Assembly: GCA_964484195.1 (NCBI GenBank)
Contig: CAZAER010000001.1
Location: 496,001-560,000, forward strand
DNA length: 64,000 nucleotides
DNA from: JALHOP01 sp964484195
Lineage (GTDB): Bacteria > Myxococcota > XYA12-FULL-58-9 > JALHOP01
Reading direction: 5' to 3'
The notes beneath the pieces are model-generated. The model had not been told where the DNA came from and ran no database searches. It was given only the letters and a program-made list of their open reading frames with translations. A program made the translations under genes and the position numbers. Below are positions 50,044 to 58,644 of this stretch, in pieces. How positions within the stretch are numbered: position 1 is the stretch's first letter; the number at the start of each line of letters is the position of its first letter.

Positions 50044-52413
50044 ATGAAAATCGAATATTGGGTGGCGCTCGTAGCTCTCGGGCTCGCGAGCTGCGGTGGT
50101 GACGGTGGCGGCCAGGAGGCGGTCGATGCCGACGGCGATGGCAAAGCCGGCTCGGCGGATTGCAACGACGCATCAGCGGCACACTGGAACGATTGCACCA
50201 CCTGCATCGACGCCGACCACGACGACTACGGGACCGGCTGCAACCTTGGCGCCGACTGCGATGATAGCGACGCGGCGTGTGATGCCGACTGTGTCGAGGC
50301 GCGTCCCGACATCGACGGCGACGGGCGCGGCTCGGTGGTCGCCCCCGCGGTCACGCGCTGCGTGCTACTCGCGGACTACGTCCCCATCACCGCCGAGCAA
50401 GACTGCGACGACGAGGACGAGCGCCACTGGAGCGACTGCACGACCTGCGGCGACGTCGACGATGACGGGCGCGGCAATGGCTGTGACCTCGGCGCCGACT
50501 GCGACGACACCCAGGCCGCTTGCACCAGCGGCTGCGTAACCGCGTACTTCGATCGCGACGGCGATACCCACGGCGGCGGCGCTGCCGTGCAAGTCTGCGC
50601 CATCACCGCCGGCTACGCCGCGACGGCGGACGACTGCGACGACACGACGGGCACGGGCGCCGCGTGCAACACCGGCTGCCTGACCGTCTACGCCGACCCC
50701 GACGGCGACGGACACGGGTCGTTCGCGCAGCAGCTCAATCGTTGCAGCGTCGGCCCGGGCACGTCGGCGGACGGCTCCGACTGCGCGCCCGCGGACCCCG
50801 ACCACTGGGCGGATTGCGGAGGCTGTAGCGATAGCGACCTCGACGACCGCGGCAATGGCTGCGACCGCGGTACCGACTGCAACGATGGCGACGTCGACAA
50901 CTGGCAGAGCTGCTTGTCGTGCTTCGACTACGACCACGACACGTTCTTCTCCGGCTGTGACGCCTTCACGACGCGACAAGAGGATTGCGACGACCACGAC
51001 CCCACGGTCCACCCCGGCGCCATCGACTTCCCCGACAGCGGCGTGTTCGAAGACTGCGAGATCGGTGAGCCGCGTGCCGCCGATGGCGACGGCATCTACG
51101 TGGACGCTGACGCTCCCGGCTGCGGAACGAACGAGCAGGGGACACGCGCGGCACCTTTTTGCACACTCATGGCCGCTTTTGCGGACAACGGCGAGCTCAA
51201 GCCGGTCTTCGTAGCGTCTGGCGACTATCAGCTCACTTACAACGGTTTCATTTACGACCAGCGGGTCTTCGGCGGCTACGACGCGACGTTCACGAATCGC
51301 GACCCGTCGCCGGCGGCGACGACGATCACCTCGACCGCGACGAACTTCGGAGTGCCCATCGGGAACTTCCTCATGCAGAACGTGAAGATCCGCTACACCG
51401 CTGACTGCGAAGGGTGCACCGCGATAGCGATGATCGACGACGTGACGCTCGCGGATGTCATCGTCGAGCAGGTGAACACACAGCAGTTTTGCGCCGCGAT
51501 TTACACCCCCGCCGAGGCCAGTGTCGCGCTGGTGCGCGTGACCATCGCCGCAAGCGCCGCATGTGTCGCGCCGAACGGGATCCTCCACACCGCGGAAGGG
51601 CGTGTTCTGGTGTGGAAGTCGTCCATCAACGTCGGTGTGTCCGGCACCGCCGAAGGCGCGATGGGCATCTTCACGTCGGCCCACGTGGTCATCGGAGAGA
51701 GCAGCGTCGTCGTCAACGGCGACCAGCCGCACGGCGTCTTGGGTGGGGCCAGTGCCGTGCTCGAGGTCTACGGCAGTAAGCTCCAGGTCAACGGCGTGGG
51801 AGCCTTCGCACGCGGCATCCTCGCCGAAGGTGAGTCGCTCGCGGTCGAGAACACCGCGATTTCCGTCACGTCGAATGGCAGCACCGCCGCGGCGATCAAC
51901 GTCGCTGGTGGCAACGCTCAGATCTTCCACAACACGCTGACGCCGGCGGGGAACAACGCTTACTGCGTGGATGTCGGCACCGGCGGCGCGGTGCGGGTGA
52001 TCAACAACGTGCTCGCCGCCGACGGGGTCAACGAGTCAGCTGGCATCTTCGTGCTCGGAAGCGCTGCGATCGATGTGCTCAACAACGACTTCCAGCTCGG
52101 CGCCGCGACCGACGTCTGTCCGGTCGACTCCTTCGACAATTGCATCGTCGCGCTCAGTGGCGCGGCCTCGGTCGACGACTGCCTGTGGAGCGCCTGCAAC
52201 GACGCCGGCGCAAACTTCGCGTCGAGTGATTGCGTCGCCGACGTGGAAGGTCGCCTTGCCGACGTCTGCATGCGCGTCGACCGCGGCTTCGACATGGCAG
52301 GCGTCATCCGCTACGCCTTGGACTTCGAGGGCACCCTGCGTCCCATCGACTACCCGCTCGCCGGGCCGACCACCTGGGACGTCGGTCGCTACGAGCTGCA
52401 GCAAGACCTGTGA
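50044..52413 (+). CDS. Lipoprotein with MopE-type metal-binding repeats and a beta-helix
   Basis: 789 residues. The signal peptide has lipobox LASC (cysteine near 17). Residues about 25-335 are Asp/Cys repeats of the form DxDGDG...DCDD, ending with EDCDDHDPTVHPGAIDFPDSG, the pattern of the putative metal-binding motif named after copper-binding MopE of Methylococcus. Residues about 350-789 read as a right-handed beta-helix (GIYVDADAPGCGTNEQG, then short Val/Ile strands with Asn turns). Many Cys suggest disulfides. Possible metal capture or adhesion. A SacI-like hairpin CTGTC-AAC-GACAG lies 26 bases upstream. Confidence 0.85.
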   Translation: MKIEYWVALVALGLASCGGDGGGQEAVDADGDGKAGSADCNDASAAHWNDCTTCIDADHDDYGTGCNLGADCDDSDAACDADCVEARPDIDGDGRGSVVAPAVTRCVLLADYVPITAEQDCDDEDERHWSDCTTCGDVDDDGRGNGCDLGADCDDTQAACTSGCVTAYFDRDGDTHGGGAAVQVCAITAGYAATADDCDDTTGTGAACNTGCLTVYADPDGDGHGSFAQQLNRCSVGPGTSADGSDCAPADPDHWADCGGCSDSDLDDRGNGCDRGTDCNDGDVDNWQSCLSCFDYDHDTFFSGCDAFTTRQEDCDDHDPTVHPGAIDFPDSGVFEDCEIGEPRAADGDGIYVDADAPGCGTNEQGTRAAPFCTLMAAFADNGELKPVFVASGDYQLTYNGFIYDQRVFGGYDATFTNRDPSPAATTITSTATNFGVPIGNFLMQNVKIRYTADCEGCTAIAMIDDVTLADVIVEQVNTQQFCAAIYTPAEASVALVRVTIAASAACVAPNGILHTAEGRVLVWKSSINVGVSGTAEGAMGIFTSAHVVIGESSVVVNGDQPHGVLGGASAVLEVYGSKLQVNGVGAFARGILAEGESLAVENTAISVTSNGSTAAAINVAGGNAQIFHNTLTPAGNNAYCVDVGTGGAVRVINNVLAADGVNESAGIFVLGSAAIDVLNNDFQLGAATDVCPVDSFDNCIVALSGAASVDDCLWSACNDAGANFASSDCVADVEGRLADVCMRVDRGFDMAGVIRYALDFEGTLRPIDYPLAGPTTWDVGRYELQQDL
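51173..51184 (-). repeat. Iterated 12-mer variant CCGCAAAAGCGG, copy 6
   Basis: Within the first MopE-like gene, read Ala-Ala-Phe-Ala-Asp with the rare phenylalanine codon TTT. Confidence 0.45.
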
Positions 52414-52446
52414 GCCAGTGACGCGGGTTTCGGGTACGCTCAGTCC

Positions 52447-54285
52447 ATGGCGGCGGGTTCGCCGAGACGCGTTGCATGTCTTCTGATTTGTCTCTGCCTC
52501 TTTGGCTGCGGGAAGGAAGCCCCTGCCGAGCCGGACAGCGACGGAGACGGTCCGTGCGTCGACGAGGACGGCGATCTCCACGGCGAGGGCTGCAGCCTCG
52601 GCCCGGATTGCGACGACAGCGCGGCGACCGGCGTTTATTGCGATAGCGGATGCTTCACCGCCAAGCGCGACGCCGACAACGATGGTCACCCCGAGGTGGG
52701 CGGCGAGCTCTTTTCGATCTGCGCATTCATGAGCGGCTATAGCGGCCTCGAAGCACTGGACGATTGCGACGACAGCGACGGCCGCCATTGGAGCGATTGC
52801 GGCGCCTGCAGCGACACGGACGATGACGGGTTTGGAACGGCGTGCGACTACGGGGCCGATTGCGACCCGAGTAACCCGAACGTCTGGTCACGCTGCGACA
52901 CCTGCCGCGATGCCGATCACGACGGTGCGTTCGTCGGCTGCAACGTCTACGCGACGGTCAACGAAGACTGTGACGAGCGCGATCCGCTGACGCATCCGGG
53001 CGCCGTGGACTTTCCGGACAATGCCCGTGCCGAAGATTGCCAGGGATTCTCGGAGCCCAATGCCACATCGGGCGACGGCATCTACGTCAGCAGCGATTGC
53101 GGCGACGACGAGCAGGGCACGTTCGAGGCGCCGTTTTGCACGCTCACCGCCGCCCTCGCCGCGAGCTACCCCCCAGGCTCATCGGTCTTCGTGGCCGCCG
53201 GTCAGTACGCGATGCCGGACACGGTATCGTCGGTGCGGATCTTCGGCGGCTATGCGACGGGGTGGTTCCTGCGTTCGCCCTCGCGGATGGCGACCAGCTT
53301 TACGAGCACGACGGGGGTCGTGCTCGAGAACGTCCTCATCCACAACGCGACCTTGTTCTACACGAGCGATTGCGAGGGCTGCTCTGCGCTCACCGTCGGC
53401 AACGGCGGTGCGCAGCTCGCAGACTTCGACATCGCGGTCGAAAGCGCTGCAGCCACTTGCACGAGTATCGCCGTGAGGGATGGCGACGCGGTGCTGGTGC
53501 GAGCCAAGGTCCTGGGCTCCGACTGTGTGAGCCACCGCGCCGTGGTCCAAGACGACCACGCGACCGTGATCTGGCAGTCGGAGATCCAAGCCGGCTCGCC
53601 CGGCAACGTCACCCAGCAACCAGTGGCTTTTCGCGGCACGGGCAACTTGGTCGTCGGCGAGAGCGTGCTGCACGCCGAGGGGGCTCACGCAACGGCCATC
53701 CAGACGTTCGCTGGCGCGGACATCGACATCCGAGCCGCGCGCATCTCGGCGGCGGGAGTCGAAGACGTGAGCCAGGCCATCGAGCACGCCGGCAGCTCAC
53801 TGCGAATCGTCAACAGCCTCCTCGAGGTGACGAGCTCGCCCGGCACCGCGTTTGGACTCGGCATCGATGCCGGCACCGCGACCATTCTCCACACCAACAT
53901 CGCCACCACCGGCGTCGGCGCGACGGCGATTCGCATCGGCAGCAGCGGCGTCGTCCGCCTCATCAACGACGTGTTTGCTGCCGATGGTAGCGCCGGCAGC
54001 TACGGCATCAACGTCCTCGCGACCGGGTCGCAGGTCACCGTCCAAACCGACGACTTCCAAGTGAGCGGCGCAGGCGCGACCTGCGCCATGCTGGTCGAAG
54101 GGATCTGCGAGGACCCGGTCGGCGTCGACGGCAACATCGTGTCCAGCGGTTGCGACACGCCATCCACGGCGACATGCACGCGCATCGACGCCGGAACCGC
54201 GTTGGCTAGCGAGATCATCCCATCCGTCGACATCGACTACGAAGCGCGCGACGGCTGGGACATCGGCGCCTACGAGCTCCCCTAG
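52447..54285 (+). CDS. Second MopE-type beta-helix lipoprotein (paralogue)
   Basis: 612 residues, same architecture as the preceding gene but with fewer Asp/Cys repeats (about 28-190). The lipobox is CLFGC (cysteine near 21). Shared landmarks are EDCDERDPLTHPGAVDFPDN, then GDGIYVSSDCGDDEQGTFEAPFCTLTAAL, and a beta-helix with a block SDCEGCSAL matching TADCEGCTAI in the first copy. Both end in WD-IG/VG-YEL. It begins 33 bases after the first, so they are an old tandem duplication in one transcription unit. Its TAG shares the CTAG with the convergent sigma-factor stop. Confidence 0.85.
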   Translation: MAAGSPRRVACLLICLCLFGCGKEAPAEPDSDGDGPCVDEDGDLHGEGCSLGPDCDDSAATGVYCDSGCFTAKRDADNDGHPEVGGELFSICAFMSGYSGLEALDDCDDSDGRHWSDCGACSDTDDDGFGTACDYGADCDPSNPNVWSRCDTCRDADHDGAFVGCNVYATVNEDCDERDPLTHPGAVDFPDNARAEDCQGFSEPNATSGDGIYVSSDCGDDEQGTFEAPFCTLTAALAASYPPGSSVFVAAGQYAMPDTVSSVRIFGGYATGWFLRSPSRMATSFTSTTGVVLENVLIHNATLFYTSDCEGCSALTVGNGGAQLADFDIAVESAAATCTSIAVRDGDAVLVRAKVLGSDCVSHRAVVQDDHATVIWQSEIQAGSPGNVTQQPVAFRGTGNLVVGESVLHAEGAHATAIQTFAGADIDIRAARISAAGVEDVSQAIEHAGSSLRIVNSLLEVTSSPGTAFGLGIDAGTATILHTNIATTGVGATAIRIGSSGVVRLINDVFAADGSAGSYGINVLATGSQVTVQTDDFQVSGAGATCAMLVEGICEDPVGVDGNIVSSGCDTPSTATCTRIDAGTALASEIIPSVDIDYEARDGWDIGAYELP

Positions 54286-55514
54286 GCGAGGCTGTCGAGT
54301 AGACCGCGAATGTGCGCCGCCTCGGCCGGCGAGCCAGCAAGAGCAATGGCTCGTGTGAACGCCTCGCGTGCCTCACGCGTCCGTCCGACTTGTTTCAGGA
54401 AGTGACCGCGGACTCCGTGAAAGTGGAAGTAAGCATCGAGGCGCTCGGCCAAGGGCTCGACCAGCCCGAGCGCGGCTTCTGGCCCTTGCACCTTACCAAC
54501 AGCGACGGCGCGATTCAGGGTCACGACGGGCGACGGCATTTCGCGCTCGAGCAACGCATACAGCGCCTCCATCTGACGCCAGTCCGTTTCAGCGGGCGTT
54601 TTTGCCCGCGCATGAACCGCCGCGAGAGCTGCCTGGAGCTGATAGGGCCCCAGCTTGCCGTGCCGGAAAGCCTTGTCGATGAGGGCCAGGCCCTCGTTGA
54701 TCATGCGCGAGTTCCAGCGCGAGCGGTCCTGGTCCTCGAGCAGCACCACCGAGCCATCGGCAGCCCGTCGCGCGTCCGCCCGCGAGTGCTGCAAGAGGAG
54801 CAGGGCGGTCAGCCCCATCATCTCCGGGTCGGCCTGGAAGAGGCGCAAGAGCAGGCGAGCCAGGCGGATGGCCTCGTCACACAGCGAGGCACGTTCGTCG
54901 TCGCCGTGTGGAGCCGAGTAGCCCTCGTTGAAGATCAGGTAGACCATCGACGCCACCGCGGCGAGGCGCTCGGCGCGCTCAGCCACCGTGGGCGGCTGGA
55001 AGGGGACTCCGGCGCCGCCGATGCGTGCCTTGGCGCGGGTGATGCGCTGCTCCATGGCGCTCTCGCTCACCAGGAAAGCGCGCGCGATGCGCGGCACCGA
55101 CAGACCGAGAACGACGCGCAGGGCCACTGCGATCTGTTGCGTCGCCGGTAGCTCGGGATGGCAACAGATGAACAGCAGCCGCAAGACGTCGTCGCGGTAG
55201 TCGGCGCCGTCGATGGCATCCGCCATGCTGGACTCGTTGTCTTCTTCAGCGGACAAAGCAGAAGCGTCGTCGAGCGGTTGCTCGCGCTTGACGCGCCGGG
55301 TCGCATCGATGCCGGCATTGCGGCCGACCATGATGAGCCACCCGACCGGGTCGCGCGGCGTACCATTCTGCGCCCAGTTGCGTAAGGCGCGCAGCGACGC
55401 TTCCTGAAAGGCTTCCTCCGCGACGTCGAGGTCGTGGAAGTATCGCAGCAGCGCGGCGACGGCCTGCGGCCGGGCTCCACCGAGCGTCTGCTCTATCCAC
55501 GACACATCCGTCAT
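54282..55514 (-). CDS. ECF RNA polymerase sigma factor, ECF42 type
   Basis: 410 residues. Sigma-2 region (about 15-80) reads DLDVAEEAFQEASLRALRNW and PVGWLIMVGRNAGIDATRR; sigma-4 (about 115-170) reads QQIAVALRVVLGLSVPRIARAFLVSESAMEQRITRAK. A long C-terminal extension (about 175-410, DUF6596-like then TPR-like) is typical of group ECF42, which lacks an anti-sigma factor and is encoded with DGPF/YCII proteins, as here. The ATG overlaps the YCII stop (ATGA). The C-terminal extension is thought to control activity in this group. Confidence 0.9.
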   Translation of the reverse strand: MTDVSWIEQTLGGARPQAVAALLRYFHDLDVAEEAFQEASLRALRNWAQNGTPRDPVGWLIMVGRNAGIDATRRVKREQPLDDASALSAEEDNESSMADAIDGADYRDDVLRLLFICCHPELPATQQIAVALRVVLGLSVPRIARAFLVSESAMEQRITRAKARIGGAGVPFQPPTVAERAERLAAVASMVYLIFNEGYSAPHGDDERASLCDEAIRLARLLLRLFQADPEMMGLTALLLLQHSRADARRAADGSVVLLEDQDRSRWNSRMINEGLALIDKAFRHGKLGPYQLQAALAAVHARAKTPAETDWRQMEALYALLEREMPSPVVTLNRAVAVGKVQGPEAALGLVEPLAERLDAYFHFHGVRGHFLKQVGRTREAREAFTRAIALAGSPAEAAHIRGLLDSLA

Positions 55515-55882
55515 CTGGGAGATCCGGCTCTAAAGATGCCGACCGGCCGCACCTCGTAGGCACCGCCGGTGTTGTTGGCCTTGGCGAGCTCGCGCGCCGT
55601 CTCCAACGCCTGCTCGAGGTCGCGGCACTCGACCATGTAGAAGCCGAGGAGCTGCTCCTTGGTCTCGGCGAACGGTCCGTCGATGACCAGCGGCTCGCTC
55701 TTGGTCTTACGCAAGGTCGTTGCCGCTGTGGTTGGCAGCAAGCGCGCCACCGGGCCCATGCGGCCTTCGGCGGTCAGCTTGTCCTCGACGACCTTGAGGC
55801 GATCCAAGACAGCGTCGTCTTGCTCCTTGGTCCACGAGGTGACGACGTCTTCTTGGTGATAGCAAAGGATGGCGTAAAGCAT
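55511..55882 (-). CDS. YCII/DGPF-domain protein, ECF42 partner
   Basis: A 123-residue dimeric alpha-beta protein. The diagnostic DGPF motif is in VIDGPFAETKEQLLGFYMVECRD, and MLYAILCYHQEDVV is the first strand. DGPF proteins are conserved neighbours of ECF42 sigma factors and are probably their regulon members; the enzymatic role is unknown. It is followed directly by the sigma gene with a four-base overlap and preceded by the VOC gene at ten bases. Confidence 0.92.
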   Translation of the reverse strand: MLYAILCYHQEDVVTSWTKEQDDAVLDRLKVVEDKLTAEGRMGPVARLLPTTAATTLRKTKSEPLVIDGPFAETKEQLLGFYMVECRDLEQALETARELAKANNTGGAYEVRPVGIFRAGSPR

Positions 55883-55892
55883 GTCTGGCCCC

Positions 55893-56303
55893 TTACTTCG
55901 GAGTCTCCGCCATTGACCAGCTCACGCCGAACGGGTCGCGAAGCTCGCCGTAGTCGTCGCCCCAGAACATGCGCTGCAGCGGCATCATCACCTTGGCGCC
56001 GGCGTCGACCGCGCGCTGCCACGCCGCCTGGATGTTCTTCACGCGCAGCAGCAAATTGACGCCGCGGTGATGGGGTACGAACCCCGCGCCGTGCTCGGGA
56101 AATGGGTCGCAGAGCATGAGCGAGCCACCGTTCACGTAAAGGTGAAGGTGCATCGTGCGACCCTTCTCGTCCGGCTCCATGTGCGCGACGACTTCGGCGC
56201 CGAAGGCCTTCTTGTAGAACTCCGCCGCGGCCGCTGCGTTCTCGACGACGAGATACGGGGCGATACCGCCGCGCACCTCGGGCATCTGGGATGGTGTCTC
56301 CAT
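55893..56303 (-). CDS. VOC / PhnB-like glyoxalase superfamily protein
   Basis: 136 residues. The PhnB-like VOC pattern is IAPYLVVENAAAAAEFYKKAFGAEVVAHM with HLHLYVNGGSLMLCDPF and the closing WGDDYGELRDPFGVSWSM. The ATG at 56303 was chosen because AGGAG lies six bases upstream; the ATG at 56309 would abut it. First gene of the VOC-YCII-sigma operon. No substrate can be given. Confidence 0.9.
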   Translation of the reverse strand: METPSQMPEVRGGIAPYLVVENAAAAAEFYKKAFGAEVVAHMEPDEKGRTMHLHLYVNGGSLMLCDPFPEHGAGFVPHHRGVNLLLRVKNIQAAWQRAVDAGAKVMMPLQRMFWGDDYGELRDPFGVSWSMAETPK

Positions 56304-56323
56304 GGTCATCTCCTCATGGGGAA

Positions 56324-56350
56324 GACGATCGACCCACACCGATTCCGACA
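56324..56350 (-). promoter_or_regulatory. Candidate ECF42-dependent autoregulated promoter
   Basis: On the minus strand TGTCGG (56345-56350) and CGTC (56324-56327) are separated by 17 bases, about 20 bases before the VOC ATG. As I recall, ECF42 promoters have TGTCGA at -35 and CG(A/T)C at -10, so this matches at nine of ten positions. The recalled consensus should be checked. The rest of the 232-base divergent gap shows no other clear signal. Confidence 0.45.
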
Positions 56351-56536
56351 TCCCACATCGAAAAAAGATCACCCGCCGCGTGACCCCGCGCACAATCCAC
56401 AGGCCCGTTCGTGAGAGGGATCACAAACCGACGCAACAATCGCACCAACACCGTCAGGTTCTTGTTGCGCGCACGTTGAACCTAGTTGAAGCTTGCTTCC
56501 GATCAGGCCGTCTACGTTGTTGGCAAGGAGCTCGCG

Positions 56537-57367
56537 GTGAACCGTTCACGCTCTCTCATCGAAGCAGCAATCCTCAGCATGACCCTCACGCTCGCGCCCA
56601 TCTCGGCAATCGCCGAGGAGGCCGCCAAGGACGCCGTCGCGCAGACGGTGGGGCACGGTCAGATCGACTGGACGAACAAGACGATAACCGCGACTGGCAG
56701 CGGCGCGCCCGATCTCAAGGCGGCCAACGTCGCGGTGGCACGGCTCGGCGCCGAGCGTGCCGCTAAAGCGGACGCACTGCGCAACATCCTCGAGGCCGTG
56801 AAGGGCGTGCGCATCAGCGGTGGCCAGTCGGCCGGCGCGGCGATGGACACGTCACCCGAGGTGAAGGCCAAAGTCGAAGGCGTGGTGCGCAACTTCAAGG
56901 TCGTCGACACCAAGTACTACTCCGACGGCGGCGTCGACGTCATCGTGCAAGTGCCGATGGACGGCGTCCTCGCCGAGGCCCTGTTGCCGACCGGCACCGC
57001 GGCCGCCGCGGCCCCGACTCCCGCTGACGCGAGCGCTGGCCCGTCCGGCGTCATCGTCAACGCCAAGGGCTTGAAGGTCGCCCCGGCGCTCGCTCCCCGT
57101 CTCGTCGACGAGAGTGGCAAGGAGCTCTACGGCCCGACGATGGTCGGCAAAGACGCGCTCGTGCAACGCGGCGTCGCGAGCTACAGCAAGTCGATCGAGC
57201 AAGCGACGCGTGACACGCGCGTCTCCGGCAAGCCGCTGGTCGTGAAGGGCGTCCGCTTGTCGCAGGCCGGTAGCGCCGATGTCGTGGTCAGCGCCGATGA
57301 CGCCGTGAAGCTCGCGAGCGCCAAGGGCGTGTTGGGCCTCGGCAAGGTGATCATCGTCACCGACTAA
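56537..57367 (+). CDS. LPP20-like exported protein
   Basis: 276 residues from the GTG at 56537, which follows AAGGAG at six bases. A signal peptide (LSMTLTLAPISAIA) precedes a mature protein with no lipobox cysteine. The N-terminal half contains DLKAANVAVARLGAERAAKADALRNILEAVKGVRI, the pattern of the LPP20 family (archaeal/bacterial periplasmic, often beside flagellar or secretion genes). The second half ends ADDAVKLASAKGVLGLGKVIIVTD. An Ala/Pro linker joins them. Part of a three-gene operon with a FlgT-N-like and a FecR protein. Confidence 0.75.
   Translation: MNRSRSLIEAAILSMTLTLAPISAIAEEAAKDAVAQTVGHGQIDWTNKTITATGSGAPDLKAANVAVARLGAERAAKADALRNILEAVKGVRISGGQSAGAAMDTSPEVKAKVEGVVRNFKVVDTKYYSDGGVDVIVQVPMDGVLAEALLPTGTAAAAAPTPADASAGPSGVIVNAKGLKVAPALAPRLVDESGKELYGPTMVGKDALVQRGVASYSKSIEQATRDTRVSGKPLVVKGVRLSQAGSADVVVSADDAVKLASAKGVLGLGKVIIVTD
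56760..56771 (+). repeat. Iterated 12-mer CCGCTAAAGCGG, copy 7
   Basis: Within the LPP20-like gene, read Ala-Ala-Lys-Ala-Asp with AAA. A one-mismatch copy (CCTCTAAAGCGG) lies at 57496-57507 in the next gene. Confidence 0.6.
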
Positions 57368-57410
57368 TCAGCGCGACGAAACGATAACTGCATACTTGGA
57401 GGCAAGGCGG

Positions 57411-58613
57411 ATGAGCGCAACGAAGTGGTCGACCCGAGTCGGTGTCATAGCGGCCGTGCTCGTAGGTTTGGTGGCGGAAGCCCAGGCCGAGGTGGCCTCT
57501 AAAGCGGACGCTCCCCAGCGCGTCAGCGCCATGGGTCAGGCAGCGGTGATCGGCACCGACGTCGCCAATGCCCGCGACAAGGCGGTCGACGACGCTCTTC
57601 GCAAGGCCGTCGAGCAGTCGGTCGGCACCATGATCACCAGCGAGACGGTGACCCAGAACTTCCAGCTGCTCTCCGACAAGGTCTTCAGCAAGGCGCGCGG
57701 TTACGTGCGCAACTACAAGATCACCAGCGAGAAACAAGACCAGGGCGTGTACACGGTCAACGTCGACGCCGAGGTCTCGAGCGGCAACCTGAAGAACGAC
57801 GTCGACGGCATCATGCACGTGCTGCGCGCCAAGAACATGCCGCGCATGCTCATCATGATCGCCGAGCAGAACATCGGTCAGGGCGACGCCAACTTCTGGT
57901 GGGGTAACAAGACCTTCTCGACCAACCTCGACGCGGCCGAGAACACCTTCATGGATCACTGGATGAAGAAGGGCGTGCGCTTCGTCGACCGCCAGGCTCT
58001 CCAGGGCAAGATCAGCGCGGGCCCGGCCACCACCAGCGCCGAGCCGACCAACGACGCCATCAAGGAGTTCGCCGGCAAGAGCGGCGCCGAGGTGGTCATC
58101 GTCGGTAAGGCCGTCGCCACCGACGTCGGCACCATCATGGGCACGCAGATGCATTCGGCGCGCGCCAACATCTCGCTCCGCGCGCTCTCGCTCGACACCG
58201 GCCGCATCCTCGCGACCGCGACCCGCAGCGAAGCCGTGGGCCATGTCGACCCGACGACCGGCGGCACGCTAGCCCTCAAGAAGGCGGCGGAGAAGACCGC
58301 CGACGAGCTGCTCGAGAAGATCATGGCTCAATGGTCGCAAGAGGTCAGCGGCCCAGCGACCATCACGCTCAACCTGACCAACGTGAAGCAGTCGAAGAAC
58401 CTGCGCAGCATCGCTCAGGTATTGCGTGAGCAGGTGCGCGGCGTCCAAGACGTCCGCCAGCTCTCGTTCAAGAACAAGGCGGCGGAGCTCGAGGTCGAGC
58501 TCAAGGGCTCGGCGCAAGATCTCGCCGACGAGCTCGAGACCAAGACCTTCCCGGGCTTTGCGGTCGACGTCCAAGAGGTCACCGCCAACTCGGTGACCGC
58601 GGCCCTCAAGTAG
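57411..58613 (+). CDS. Exported protein with a FlgT-N-like domain
   Basis: 400 residues with a signal peptide (VGVIAAVLVGLVAEAQA). Residues about 38-125 (GQAAVIGTDVANARDKAVDDALRKAVEQSVGTMITSET, then KARGYVRNYKI and VYTVNVDAEV) match the N-terminal module of FlgT-type flagellar-assembly proteins. The middle (about 130-310) is like a CsgG/FlgT-M alpha-beta domain (FAGKSGAEVVIVGKAVA; NISLRALSLDTGRILATATRS). The C-terminal 90 residues are unassigned. GGAGG lies near the ATG. No flagellar gene is in the window, so the periplasmic partner is unknown. Confidence 0.72.
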   Translation: MSATKWSTRVGVIAAVLVGLVAEAQAEVASKADAPQRVSAMGQAAVIGTDVANARDKAVDDALRKAVEQSVGTMITSETVTQNFQLLSDKVFSKARGYVRNYKITSEKQDQGVYTVNVDAEVSSGNLKNDVDGIMHVLRAKNMPRMLIMIAEQNIGQGDANFWWGNKTFSTNLDAAENTFMDHWMKKGVRFVDRQALQGKISAGPATTSAEPTNDAIKEFAGKSGAEVVIVGKAVATDVGTIMGTQMHSARANISLRALSLDTGRILATATRSEAVGHVDPTTGGTLALKKAAEKTADELLEKIMAQWSQEVSGPATITLNLTNVKQSKNLRSIAQVLREQVRGVQDVRQLSFKNKAAELEVELKGSAQDLADELETKTFPGFAVDVQEVTANSVTAALK

Positions 58614-58644
58614 TCAAACGATCCCGAAAGGCCACGAGCACGTC

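Noticed and set aside
54282..56303. An anti-sigma factor or FecI/FecR-type pair for the sigma factor
   Set aside because: No membrane anti-sigma gene adjoins it; the FecR gene is over 2 kb away in another operon on the other strand, and ECF42 factors normally lack one.
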